Shown one piece after another: positions 53,621-64,000 of a stretch of 64,000 bases of DNA. The stretch's first letter is position 1. The number at the start of each line of letters is the position of its first letter. The stretch comes from Pseudeuparius sepicola. Lineage: Eukaryota > Arthropoda > Insecta > Coleoptera > Anthribidae. Under the pieces are notes generated by a model. That model saw only the letters and a program-made list of their open reading frames with translations, made no database searches and was not told the DNA's origin. The stretch lies in the NCBI GenBank assembly GCA_963920635.1, contig OY987298.1:83337454-83401453 (forward strand), written 5' to 3'. A program made the position numbers and the translations under genes.

Positions 53621-54097
53621 AAGCCGGTAAGGATGGATCAACCGAGAATGGAAGTTGCAGCATCAGGGACAACATGTTTCTTCTGCGGTAAGGAACGGCA
53701 TCTACGGCAGAGATGTCCAGCACGGAGTGCTAGGTGCGCAAAATGTGGAAAGGTGGGACACTGGAAGTCTGTATGTAAGACACTTAAGGTAGTTAATGTA
53801 GAAAATAGTCAATTTGATGAAGATGAAAATGGTGGCAGGGAAAGACTATTTGTAGGCAGATTAGTTTTTAACTTGAATGTAAACAAGCAAAAAAGGGATG
53901 ATGATTCATGGTTTTGTAAACTTCAAGTTGAAGGGTTTAGATACCCAGTAAATTTCTTATTAGACTCGGAAGCTGACATAATCTGTTTGCCAGAAAGGTT
54001 ATTAACAGATGTTCTAAAAGGCAACTTGTTAGAAAATGATGCATTTATATCAGGTCCCGATGGAAAAGCTATGCAGGTGGTGCGGCAGGTAAATTAA
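53450..54097 (+). pseudogene. gypsy-3 zinc knuckles and protease
   Basis: Two zinc knuckles (CFFCGKERHLRQRC and CAKCGKVGHWKSVC), then a protease strand with NFLLDSEADIICLPE, where the expected DSG active site is DSE. That substitution should abolish protease activity. The frame closes at 54097 and the downstream frame continues with the carboxy part of the protease (FDVYILRDVQVSILGKPGI). Confidence 0.85.
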
Positions 54098-54129
54098 AAT
54101 TAAAGCTGTCGTACGGTGGAAGGGCTTCC

Positions 54130-56675
54130 TTGTTTGATGTTTACATTTTGAGAGATGTACAGGTGTCAATATTAGGCAAGCCAGGTATCCGATATTTTAA
54201 TTTGCTAACATTTACGGGTAATGTGAATATGGTAACGGAATACAAGACGCAAGTTGAGCCATACAAAGAATATCCTAAGCTTTGGGACGAATTGGGAGAA
54301 TTTGCGGATGAAATTGAAATAAAGATCAAATCTTATGCAATGCCATTTGTGCAGGCAGCTCCAAGGGTGGTACCACTACCGTTAATGGATAAACTAAAAA
54401 AGGAACTTGATAAGTTAAAAAAATTAAAAATTATTATACCGGTAGAGGAACCTACGGCATGGGTGGCTCCAATAGTGGTAGTACCGAAAGGAGAGGAGAT
54501 TCGGTTATGTTGTGATTATAAAAAGTTAAACAAAAGTGTGTTACGGTCACATTTCCCTATTCCAAAGTACGCTAGCAAAATTAAATGGGTCAAAGTACTT
54601 TACAAAATTGGATGCGCAATCAGGATTTTATCAGTTGAAGTTGAAAGAGGAATCTCAAGATTTGACAACTTTCATTACACCTTTTGGTAGGTTTAAATTT
54701 ACGAGGTTACCTTTTGGGATTTCTTGTGCGCCAGAGTACTTTAGCATAAAGTTTTTGAAAATATTTACAGGACTTGACGGAGTGGTTACACATATTGATG
54801 ATATATTAATACATGCCAAATGTATCGAGGAACATGATAGGATACTTAGAGAGGTGTTAGGCAGGCTAGAAAATAATGGAATTTGTTTAAATAAATTAAA
54901 ATGTCAATTTGGAATAACAAAGGTGATGTTTTTAGGTCATGTAATTATTACTGGAAGTAGGGTTAGTGTAGATCCTAGCCGGGTAGAAGCAATTTCTAAG
55001 TTTCCTGTACCACAAAGTAAAAAAGAGGTTATGCAATGGTTAGGTATGGTTAATTTTGCAGCTAGATTTATACCTAATAAATCGGAGATCTTAGGGCCAA
55101 TTTCAAAACTACTGAAAAATGACATAATGTTTACATGGGATGCTCCACAGCAGGAAGCTTTTGCCAAAATAATCAGTTTGTTAAGGAAGTCACCTAATCT
55201 TTCGCACTATGATCCATCAAAAAAGATTATCGTAAGTGCAGATTCTTCTTCTTACGGTTTAGGTGCAGCTTTAATGCAAGTTAATGAAAATCAAACAAAA
55301 GAAATTGTTGCATATGCGTCTCGCACTTTATCCGATGCAGAGCGTAGGTACGCACAAATAGAAAAGGAAACGTTAGCATTAACTTGGGCATGCGAACGAT
55401 TTCAGGAATTTATTTTGGGTTTAGATAAAATATACTTGGAAACGGATCACAAACCATTGTTACAGATCTTAACTTCAAAAAATTTAGACGATCTTACTCC
55501 AAGACTACAACGGTTTAGGTTACGTTTAATGCATTATACTTATGATGTCATTTATACACCCGGAAAAGAATTATTGGTGGCAGATGCACTGAGTCGAAGC
55601 GCATTACAGGGTCAGAATACGCAAAATTCGGACTTGGAATCCGAGGCAGATGCATTTATATCCTTGGTTGTAAAAAATTTACCAATTAAAGACGAATTTT
55701 TGATCAAAATAGCATTGGAACAAAATAAAAATCTTATTTGTATAAAATTAAAACAGTTTTGCACTACTGAATGGCCGGATAAAAATCAGTTACCTCCAGA
55801 AATGTTACCTTATTGGCAATATAGGCATGAAATTTCGGTAAATGATAATTTTTTGCTAAAAGGCACCCGCATTATCATACCACCTTCATTACAAATGCAG
55901 GTTTTAGAATTCTTACATAATGGTCACCAGGGTATAGTAAAATGTAGAGAACGCGCAAAAATGTCAGTTTGGTGGCTAGGACTTTCTTCTCAGTTGGAGA
56001 ATCTTATACAAACATGACCTAACTGTGTCGAGGAAAGAAGGAATATAAAATAAACTTTTCATAAGGATGAAATGGCTCAAAGACCTTGGCAGAAAATTGC
56101 TATGGATCTATTTAAATGTGAAAACACATGGTATCTAATTTTTACAGATTATTTTTCTCGTTTTTTCGAGATAATGACTCTTTCTGATATGTCTCAAAGT
56201 GCAGTTATCGGGAAATGTAAGGAAGTGTTTTCACGGTACGGCTTATCTGACATAGTTAGAACGGACAATGGTCCACAGTTTCAATCAGAATTTAAGACAT
56301 TTTCTAGGGATATGAACTTTAGACACATAACGTCTAGTCCATACTTTGCTCAGTCAAATGGAAGAGTAGAGGCAGCAGTAAAGGTGGCTAAGTCACTAAT
56401 TAAAAAAAAAATCTGATATCAACATGGCTTTACTTGATTATAGAACTACTCCGCTTGAAAATGGGTTCACCCCAGGCGAATTGTTAATGTCAAGGAAGCT
56501 AAAAGGCTTAGTACCAATTTTGCCAAGTAAACTTCACGAAGTGGTAAATCCATACGCCTCAGTTTTGACTGAGGAAAGACGGAAAGAAAAACAGAAGGAA
56601 AACTATGACAAGAGACATAATTCTAAGAATTTGGGAGATTTATGTACAGGTGATGGTGTTGGGTTACTGACTTAA
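54130..56675 (+). pseudogene. gypsy-3 RT, RNase H and integrase
   Basis: 54130-54590 gives the RT lead (LKKLKIIIPVEEPTAWVAPI; CCDYKKLNKSVLRSHFPIP). A shift near 54580 leads into the long frame to 56017 with YFTKLDAQSGFYQLKL, RLPFGISCAPEYF, catalytic HIDDILIHA, RNase H (SADSSSYGLGAALM; EKETLALTWACERF; ETDHKPLLQI; LLVADALSRS) and the integrase zinc lead (FLHNGHQGIVKCRERA). Two in-frame stops (56015-56017 TGA, 56051-56053 TAA) precede the core at 56072 (first Asp IAMDLFK; second RTDNGPQFQ; Glu in SNGRVEAAVKV). A shift near 56415 follows, then the tail to 56675. Confidence 0.92.
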
Positions 56676-56997
56676 GGTGTTATGGGACCGTTTTAGAAAA
56701 ATTAGTAGAACCTTGTTCATACTTAATTGAAACAAACAGAGGCATTTTCAGAAGAAATCGTTGGTTTCTTATACCAGCACCTTATTATCAGCCTCAGCTA
56801 GACTTGTCAGAAACAGCTGTTAATATACCTAAGGAAACCCAAACATTACAACCTCACGGTAGCTCTATACAGGATAGGCCAGTGGTTTCAGCAGAATTTG
56901 ATACTGAAACTGAAACTACTGATAGTGATAAAGTTACTCCTACAGTGAGTGATTCGGGAGTGCTTAGTGATGTTAGTCAAAGTGCTAGAGACACAAT
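56676..56997 (+). other. gypsy-3 pol tail, Ser/Thr-rich
   Basis: In a shifted frame the sequence still resembles an integrase tail (RRNRWFLIPAPY region near 56750) and then a Ser/Thr/Asp-rich stretch (56804-57004) ending at TAA 57002-57004, inside the start of the palindrome. It is low in complexity and probably an appended pol tail. Confidence 0.5.
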
Positions 56998-57332
56998 AAA
57001 ATAAATTAAAAGTAAAAAAATATTTTTAAAAAAAGCTTTTATTTAAATGCGCTAAAAAGAATAAAATAATCTTTTCTTTTAAAACTTTTACTATCAACTT
57101 ATAACGTCATTCCACAATTTATATGATATAAAAGCTTGTCGCGAGATTTAAGTAGTGGTATTTACTTAGTTTGAAAACTTAAATCTCGCGACAAGCTTTT
57201 ATATCATATAAATTGTGGAATGACGTTATAAGTTGATAGTAAAAGTTTTAAAAGAAAAGATTATTTTATTCTTTTTAGCGCATTTAAATAAAAGCTTTTT
57301 TTAAAAATATTTTTTTACTTTTAATTTATTTT
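56998..57332. repeat. 335-bp near-perfect palindrome (156-bp arms, 23-base loop)
   Basis: Arms 56998-57153 and 57177-57332 are reverse complements over essentially their full length; the loop is 57154-57176. The outer end of the right arm starts at the stop codon of the helicase fragment on the minus strand, and the outer end of the left arm starts at the end of gypsy-3. Confidence 0.95.
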
Positions 57333-57545
57333 GTAATTTTTAGTTTGGCCAGGTGTCTGAGTCTATTCATCTCAGTTAACGCATCATTGTTGCAAGGTCG
57401 TTTGCCGGTTAGTTTAGAACAGTCTAGCTCTTCAATGAGGAGACCTTCTAATGATCTAACCCTACTTAAGGCCACGTATGCTTGACCAGGTGCGAAGAGC
57501 TTGGAGCCTAAATATACAACGAGACAGGTTGCAGACCAATGCTGT
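57330..57545 (-). pseudogene. Helitron-type Pif1 helicase, carboxy-terminal fragment
   Basis: Minus strand from about 57545: VVYLGSKLFAPGQAYVALSR, the conserved last helicase motif of Pif1/RecD-like proteins (GQAYVALSRV), then LEGLLIEELDCSKLTGKRP and EMNRLRHLAKLKI to a TAA at 57330-57332. The rest of the helicase is absent upstream, where an unrelated tandem array begins at 57585. The match suits a Helitron RepHel protein or a mobile-element Pif1 gene; the Rep part is not seen. Confidence 0.75.
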
Positions 57546-57584
57546 TGACGCCTATCTCACCAAACTACACAAGTCAAAGTTAAC

Positions 57585-58073
57585 TAGTCCGCCATCTTGG
57601 GTGTTCCGCCATGTTGGATTTAGAATGACGTCACACATATAATCATGCATTGTCATCCAAATTAAACGTGTGTACAAAATTTCAGCTCGATCGGTTGAAA
57701 TTTAACTAGTCCGCCATCTTGAGTGTTCCGCCATGTTGGATTTAGAATGACGTCACACATATAATCATGCATTGTCATCCAAATTAAACGTGTGTACAAA
57801 ATTTCAGCTCGATCGGTTGAAATTTAACTAGTCCGCCATCTTGAGTGTTCCGCCATGTTGGATTTAGAATGACGTCACACATATAATCATGCATTGTCAT
57901 CCAAATTAAACGTGTGTACAAAATTTCAGCTCGATCGGTTGAAATTTAACTAGTCCGCCATCTTGGGTGATCCGCCATGTTGGATTTAGAATGACGTCAC
58001 ACATATAATCATGCATTGTCATCCAAATTAAACGTGTGTACAAAATTTCAGCTCGATCGGTTGAAGATATCTG
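57585..58073. repeat. Four ~122-bp tandem repeats
   Basis: Units start at 57585, 57708, 57830 and 57952. Each has AGTCCGCCATCTTG, CCGCCATGTTGGATTTAGAA, the palindrome TGACGTCA and CAAAATTTCAGCTCGATCGG. Copies are nearly identical, so this is a recent array. Confidence 0.95.
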
Positions 58074-58179
58074 CTTCAAAATTGAGTTGCAAGATTCCAC
58101 CCGAACAAATTACGCTATTAAATGGTTATGTTGGTTATGTTGTCATAGTTAAGGTCATAGGATAGGAAAGGATTAGTTT

Positions 58180-58182
<3 letters not shown>

Positions 58183-58239
<57 letters not shown>

Positions 58240-58262
58240 ACGTATATATATATATATATATA
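58183..58262. repeat. TA microsatellite
   Basis: Two (TA)n runs separated by AAAGACG. A Tyr-Ile open frame across it is an artefact. Confidence 0.97.
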
Positions 58263-58985
58263 CGTCTCATCGTCATTTCTGCATCATTTTATCACACCAT
58301 CATTTTTGCGTCTACCAGAAAGAGTAGAGTATATCCATTTCTGATTTTATTTTCTGGAATAGATTGGGTCCATGAACCTCTGTACCGCAACAGATTTTAA
58401 TATACATTAACATTTAAACTTTTTGTTTTCCTGTACATTTGATCGGCAATTTTGCAGCAGCCATATGATGTCAATAATTGTGCGTCCACCTGTATTATAC
58501 AAGTACTTCTGCGTCCCTATATGTATATTATTTATACTGGCAGCCGTTTTCTGCGTCCACCATGTTGCCAAATTTCGACTGTTCTATTTCCATAATTTAT
58601 TAGATGGGCAAATATAAAAATAAGGTTTGCTCGCTCGCGGCGGACGCACAGTTGCAAGGAGAAACTATAGGAAACTTGAACAAGCACAATAGCACAATAC
58701 AGCGTATCCACGTTACGAAATTCCCACTGTTGTATTTTTTTATTTGTGAACCGATATTCAAAACCTTTTTTTTTTGTTAGATATAGGTCTTCCTAGCCTT
58801 TTTTTGGGAACAAATATCAGATTTTTGGAAATGAATGGGCTAAAACCTTTTTTGTTATTAGTTTTTGTCCTCCTCAAAAATATTCTAAATGAAAGGGTGA
58901 AGAACTCCTTAACGTGGACACACTGTATATGGTGCAAGTGTACTTTTTTATTTCTTACCAGCAATACACAGATAGTATACCTATA
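58263..58985. other. No recognisable genes
   Basis: AT-rich with short T and A runs; nothing identifiable. Confidence 0.4.
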
Positions 58986-59764
58986 CAGGGTAAGTTATAA
59001 ATAATACGACATCGACCAGCTGCATATATTTTGGGCCAAAATATTATACGATTGAGGCTAATATGCCTTACAGAAATGTTGTTTGTTTAAGGGAATTTGG
59101 AAAAATGTACCCCCAAAACACCTGTTGACTCCAACATTTGAAAAATAAAATTTTTACCGACCACTTTCAAATGTTACAAATCAACTGTACCATTTAAAGT
59201 GAGAAGAAAGTCACTATTAACAATGTACCAAAAATGTATCGTTTTCAAAATGAAATGGATTCAAACTCGGCAAAATGTGGACACTCTATTTCACGAAAAA
59301 GAATGCTGTTTTGACCAATGCCTATTTGGCATTACTTTCTTCACTTTGAATGTACAGTAAAATTGATCTGTAAGATTTGAAAGCGGTAGCTGAAAATTGT
59401 TTGTTTTGAATGTTGGAGTTAAAAGATGCACTAAATGATGAACCCGCGACACCAAAAAGATAACTTCAAAAAAGTTAGGAGCAAAAGCGCGGTTTAAAAA
59501 CAGCGCCCACTATGAGATACGTAGAAACTGACATTTCAGCTTATTCTCCATCCACAAAAACATATAAGTGCTAAATTTCAGTTCAGCAGCTTGACTATTT
59601 TGGGAGATGTAGCCAAAATGCAATTTCAAAAAACAAATTTCAACGCTCTGTATCTCTTAAACAAACGACATTTCTATAAGGCATATTGGCCTCAATCGTA
59701 ATATTTTGGTCCAAAATTTATGCAGTTGCTCCATGTGCCATTATTTATGACATGACTCACCCCG
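58986..59764. mobile_element. MITE with ~110-bp imperfect TIRs
   Basis: The left end CAGGGTAAGTTATAAATAAT is mirrored, with mismatches, by the right end near 59740-59764. The inner TIR blocks around AATATTATACGATTGAGGC (59038) and GCCTCAATCGTAATATT (59688) pair clearly. TA flanks each end. Non-coding interior. Confidence 0.75.
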
Positions 59765-60365
59765 TATACCTACTTATTTCATTCTTGCCACATTTATTAG
59801 ATACATGAACAAGACACATATGTAAAAGCAGTGTGTACTGCGTTCAGAAGCGCAGAAAGTGGATTTTAGTACTTACTGGAAATGTATTGAAATCTTGAAT
59901 AAATCGTAAAAGTAAAAATTAGGTAGGTAGGTACCAGCTAACTAGGTACATAGTTACATACATACAGGTAACTTGTTTGATCTTCAAAAAATACTAAACG
60001 TTACTTCAGGAAGATTTTATTATAACGGTCAGTTTTAAAGTGGCATGTAAGTTTATAAAATATTGAATTAACTACATTTTCACAAGATTTTTTGTTTCGA
60101 GACCTCAAAATCTGATTGTAAATCTCGTGGGTGGAGTTACAGCACTCGCCGCTGCGCGGCTCGTGTGCAACTTTTCCGCTCTCCTTATACAACTTTACAA
60201 CTCTCGTTATGTAATATATTATCTGACTGTTTCTCACCATTCTGAACTGCTTGTATTGCAATAACATACCTATTAAAATTATACAGGGTCATTGCTTATG
60301 GCAATTCGATACATTCCTTTGAAGATCTGATAGGGGAAGGGGTAAGAAGTAAATTTAACCCTATA

Positions 60366-61985
60366 CAGTGTGTCCCAAATTCGATGCTCACCATTGGGAT
60401 CTCGGTAACTACAAGAGATAGCGAGTCGGTTAAATGGGGAAAGTTTTAGACAATTTTATGGTCAATCTGATGCCACTGAGAAATCAAGGCTAACTGGGAT
60501 CGTTTTCGAGTTATTACCAAAAAACCGAATTTTATCATTTTCGTTTTTCTTAAATATCTTAGAAACCGATGGTTTCTCAAAGACAGGACTTTGACATTAT
60601 TAAGGCACTTTTGTCCAACCTTTTAAGCGGTAATGTCAGTTTCTTTAAAAAAGTTTTCATTTTCGAGATATGACTCACAACTTTTGATTTTCTCATGGAC
60701 GCTATCTTGGATTTTTACAAATTCGAAATTTACTGAAATTCTCTTTCCAATGATGTGTCACACTAATGATTTTTTCGTTAGTTGTAACACTTAAAAGCAT
60801 TTTTTGCCTAATACTAAGTAGGCCATGACAAGTATGTCAAAACAAATGCAACAAACCAAACATTGAATCCAAATTTTTGTTGAGATCTGGATTCCTTAAT
60901 ACCATATGGGTTATTAACAGCCCAGTAATGGTGCTTATGTTTATTAAAAATGCCATTGTTATGAAATCTTGTTTCATCGGTCCAGCAAATGTTTAATGGA
61001 AAGTTATCAATAACTTCACACTGATTGTTAAACCAATGACAGAAATCAAGTCGGCGTTCAGTATTTCCCGGCCTTAACTTTTGCACTATCACGGGTTTAT
61101 AGGGGTGATATTTTTTGTCAAGTATCTATGAATAGTCGTTTTCGGCAAAAGAGTTCTGCGACTTATCTCTCGAAATGAAATCGTCGGTGCTTCATTAATA
61201 CTTTGTTCAATGTTTTCAACATCTTATTGGTGCAATCGATTGGAACCATATTTCGGTCTGGGCACAACAAAACTCTCATGTTGTTCTAAATTCCTACTCA
61301 ATCTAAGAAAAATTTAACGGTAAGGCTGCTGCGTTTCAGGGAATAATGTATGATAAACTCTTGTTGCCACTGTACTATTTCTATAGTTTTTTGTGTAACA
61401 ATAATTGTACATATCCACCTTTTCGCTAGTACTAAACGGCATTTTTACACATATCTCAAAACACTGATAGCTTCATAACAATAACAACTGAGAGTTTCAT
61501 TTGTTTTGACAGACTTGTCATGGCCTACTTAATATTAGACAAAAAAAAAACGCTTTTAAGTGTTACAACTAACGAAAAAATCATTAGTGTGACACATCAT
61601 TGCAAAGAGAATTTCATGTAGATTTCGAATTTGTAAAAATCCAAGATGGCGTCCATAAGAAAATCAAAAGTTGTGAGTCATATCTCGAAAATGAAAACTT
61701 TTTTAAAGAAACTGACATTACCGCTTAAAAGGTTGGACACAAGTGCCTTAATAATGTCAGAGTCCTGTCTTTGAGAAACCATCGGTTTCTAAGATATTTA
61801 AGAAAAACGAAAATGATAAAATTCGGTTTTTTGGTAATAACTCGAAAACGATCCCAGTTAGCCTTGATTTCTCAGCGGCATCAGATTGACCATAAAATTG
61901 TCTAAAACTTTCCCCATTTAACCGACTCGCTATCTCTTGTAGTTACCGAGATCCCAATGGTGAGCATCGAATTTGGGACACACTG
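60366..61985 (-). mobile_element. Mariner-like transposon, internally deleted
   Basis: Perfect-looking ends CAGTGTGTCCCAAATTCG and mirror, TA on both sides (60364-60365, 61986-61987), and TIRs of about 485 bp. The interior holds a truncated transposase, so it is a non-autonomous derivative. Confidence 0.88.
60814..61443 (-). pseudogene. Mariner-like transposase relic
   Basis: From ATG 61443 (MPFSTSEKVDMYNYCY) the amino half is recognisable with several stops and shifts. At 61092-60814 the core start is open, with RPGNTERRLDFCHWF and the first catalytic Asp in CWTDETRF. The sequence then runs into the TIR, so the second and third catalytic residues are missing. Motifs resemble those of the DD41D transposase at 41394-42479 (RPG-x-x-ERRL-x-FC; WTDE). 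Confidence 0.8.
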
Positions 61986-62382
61986 TATGCATTATGCAAA
62001 ACCCAATTTCATTAAATATGTTTGACTTTTTATTTAAAATTTTCCTACGATCTAAATGTTTCGGGACTTTTTCCATTTCAAACATAAAACCATCACAGTG
62101 TTTGGTAAGTAATCCAGTTGAAAAGTTTTAAAAAAGTTCCATAGATTTTTTTTCTACTAAGAAAAATTTAAATATCTCAAAAACTATTGAGGTTTGCATA
62201 ATGCATATTAGGATTAAATTTACTCCTTACCTCCTCCCCTATCACATCTCCAAAGGGATGTATCGAATTACCAATAACCCTGTATAATTGTTGAAATAAG
62301 TAACGTTACTGTATATGAAAAGCTAACAGGTGCTACAGTTTTTAAATTTATAGGTATATTATGATAGATAAGCAAGGTACAA

Positions 62383-63167
62383 TGATAGAGAAGCAAGGTA
62401 AATAATTCTAGAAAAATGTGATGTTTTTATTGGGGATGCAGTCAACAGGCAATATAAGAAAACTCTTTTACTTTTTTATATAGTCAAGCTTTCGGAATAA
62501 TTTATTACATCTTCAGGACAACTACAAATGGTAGGTATAAAGGAATATTATAAAAACTAAAAGACTAGTTACTAAATTGAGGTTGTATAAATTCGCAAAC
62601 TGTGAAACAGTGAAGCCTTTAAAATAATGTATAAAACTACTATACAGGGTGTTCCGCATAAGAACCGACACAGAGCAGGAGCATACAGGGGAGCCCAAAA
62701 TAAGGTGATTTAACATTTAACGCAACTTACCTCTATACTAAGTTGTACACTTGAAAAGTTATAGGCCTTGAAAGTGAGCTTTGTAATTTCGAAAAAACAA
62801 TATATCAGTTATTTTTGAACTTCGAAAAACACACTGTTGCAAGGGCATTAATCGACAAACATAGTTCAATTGTACCATTTAAAGGGTTGATACAGAGTGA
62901 TGCACCTAAAAAATGTGACTGACAAAATTAAATGGTTTTTGCGAATTTCTACAACCTAAATTTAGTAAGTATAATACTCCTTTGTTTAAATATTACCATT
63001 TGTAGTAGCCCTGATTCCCTGATAAATTACTCCGAAAGCTTGACTACATAAAAAAAGAGTTTTCTTATACGAGTATTACCTCTTGACTGCATGCATCCCC
63101 ACTAAAAACATCACATTTTTCGTATTAAGTGAGTGAGTCCAGACTTATATACCTTGCTTCTCTATCA
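62383..63167. mobile_element. MITE with ~140-bp TIRs
   Basis: TGATAGAGAAGCAAGGTA (62383-62400) is mirrored by TACCTTGCTTCTCTATCA (63150-63167). Pairing continues inward through GATGTTTTTA, GGGGATGCA, AAGAAAACTC and AGTCAAGCTTTCGGA blocks. The interior includes another repeat end (ACAGGGTGTTCCGCATAAGA at 62644), so it has itself been invaded. Confidence 0.8.
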
Positions 63168-64000
63168 AAGCAGTCCGGAATGGTGAGAAACATTCACAAA
63201 CAATCGCCCAACAAAACTGTTCGAAGGAAAAATGCACTTAGCATGTAAAAAAACAGTTTCTGGCCATCAGAAACACGGCATAAATCTTTCAAAATTTCTG
63301 TTTTTCTGCGGGTTTGGCGCAGTAATAATTCCTACACCCCACTTTAACAAAAAAAAAAAAAAACGGATAGAACGCGGTTTGCCCGGCTAAAGACAGAAAT
63401 ATCTATAATGTCGGTTATATTTCTTACTTTACCCACGTTTGTTGGGTATTTCGCAGTTTACTCGGGTAAACCTAAGTTTAACTGTTAACCTTACTTTACC
63501 CGTAACATATATATTTTATATCTCCAGTGGTCTGAGGCAAATTGTTGTTATCTACAACTATTCAACTGTTTCTTTTTATTCAAATATCGAAAAATAACTT
63601 TTAGGGTAATTTTCATATTTCACCCCCGTACAGAACTACTTTTGACGCCTTGTGGTATTTTATAGCATTAATGGTGGGGTGGGGAATCATCTAAAATTAA
63701 TTTTTACTTTTAATATGAAAGTACAAACGAAAATCACAATTTGAAGATTCATGGACTCTACTAAAAGAACATAAATCGATGCATCAGTTTTGTTCCCGTG
63801 GACGCACAAACAACAAACCCGGGAGGCGAATATATCATAATAATAAAACTACGTGAAAAAACCATGCGCGACGTTGCCAACTTTCTTGGATGCAGAAAAC
63901 GCGAAGACATGTAATAAATATACACGAACGCGTATATTACCGGTGGCTTCAGCAGCGCCCTCGTGGCGGATTCCACGAACTAAAATATACACTTTTTTTC
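63168..64000. other. No recognisable genes
   Basis: AT-rich DNA with an A15 run near 63350 (possible LINE/SINE tail); nothing else identified. Confidence 0.4.

Larger units (their letters stand above)
52688..57004 (+). mobile_element. Ty3/gypsy retrotransposon (gypsy-3), lacking 3' LTR
   Basis: A 171-bp presumed LTR (52688-52858, TGACAGAT...GAAACA), an adjacent PBS starting TGGTGGCAGCGG, then gag, protease, RT, RNase H and integrase in gypsy order on the plus strand. The LTR does not recur after pol; the element ends at the palindrome at 56998. Moderately decayed with a few shifts and stops. Confidence 0.88.
60284..62282. mobile_element. MITE (outer) split by a mariner-like element
   Basis: Outer TIRs of about 80 bp: CAGGGTCATTGCTTATGGCA at 60284 pairs with the end TTACCAATAACCCTG at 62268-62282. 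The flanks are TA. The insertion at 60366-61985 lies inside it, leaving about 380 bp of original MITE. Confidence 0.75.

Noticed and set aside
58179..58400. Frame beginning with a Tyr-Ile repeat
   Set aside because: Produced by the TA microsatellite.
1..64000. rRNA or convincing tRNA genes
   Set aside because: No cloverleaf with proper A/B boxes and no rRNA-like conserved blocks were seen; only tRNA-complementary primer-binding sites.

Overview
This window looks like transposon-dense nuclear DNA of an arthropod, most likely an insect. It is AT-rich, I found no confident host gene, and nearly all recognisable coding sequence comes from mobile elements: BEL/Pao and Ty3/gypsy LTR retrotransposons, a non-LTR retrotransposon, a 16.8-kb Polinton/Maverick (adintovirus-like) element, Tc1/mariner transposons with MITE-like relatives, and a Helitron-type helicase remnant. 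No alignment or database search was run. Family calls rest on motifs visible in the translations and on family knowledge.

Layout. (1) 27-1088: 5'-truncated non-LTR retrotransposon, minus strand. (2) About 1387-30551: one minus-strand gypsy element split by two later insertions. Its integrase end is at 1870-2588, RNase H/protease/nucleocapsid at 19446-21072, and gag at 21432-21680 plus 29519-30195. The Polinton (2582 to about 19362-19438) sits between RNase H and integrase. A BEL/Pao element (21685-29514) sits in gag, and itself carries an unidentified 2.2-kb insertion (about 23514-25690). (3) 32961-40010: a second, much better preserved BEL/Pao element, minus strand, with 534/530-bp LTRs and a perfect TTTAA target duplication. 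(4) 40515-43131: a DD41D mariner with an apparently intact transposase and about 660-bp inverted repeats. (5) About 43500-48240: degraded gypsy element, plus strand. (6) 48250-52687: a MITE, then about 4 kb without recognisable genes. (7) 52688-57004: a third gypsy element, plus strand, 5' LTR and PBS present, 3' LTR absent. It abuts a 335-bp palindrome and the C-terminal end of a Pif1/Helitron-like helicase (57330-57545, minus). (8) 57585-64000: tandem repeats, a TA microsatellite and several nested mariner-type MITEs.

The Polinton is the most informative unit. Between 1.36-kb terminal inverted repeats (TIRs) lie, on the plus strand, a phospholipase A2/minor-capsid protein, an adenain-like protease, a penton-like capsid protein, a small ORF, the double-jelly-roll major capsid protein, an unknown gene, a BIR-RING inhibitor of apoptosis, an FtsK/A32-type packaging ATPase, an unknown conserved gene, a coiled-coil fibre-like protein, a retroviral-type integrase with a chromodomain, and another unknown gene. 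The protein-primed-type B DNA polymerase is on the minus strand. Most of these are broken by small frameshifts or stops, so this copy is a fossil. The IAP gene is fully open and retains every zinc ligand. Several transcription units begin with a TATA box about 30 bp upstream of a CA-containing initiator. Each TIR carries its own copy of a 99-codon gene, and the two copies are broken at different places.
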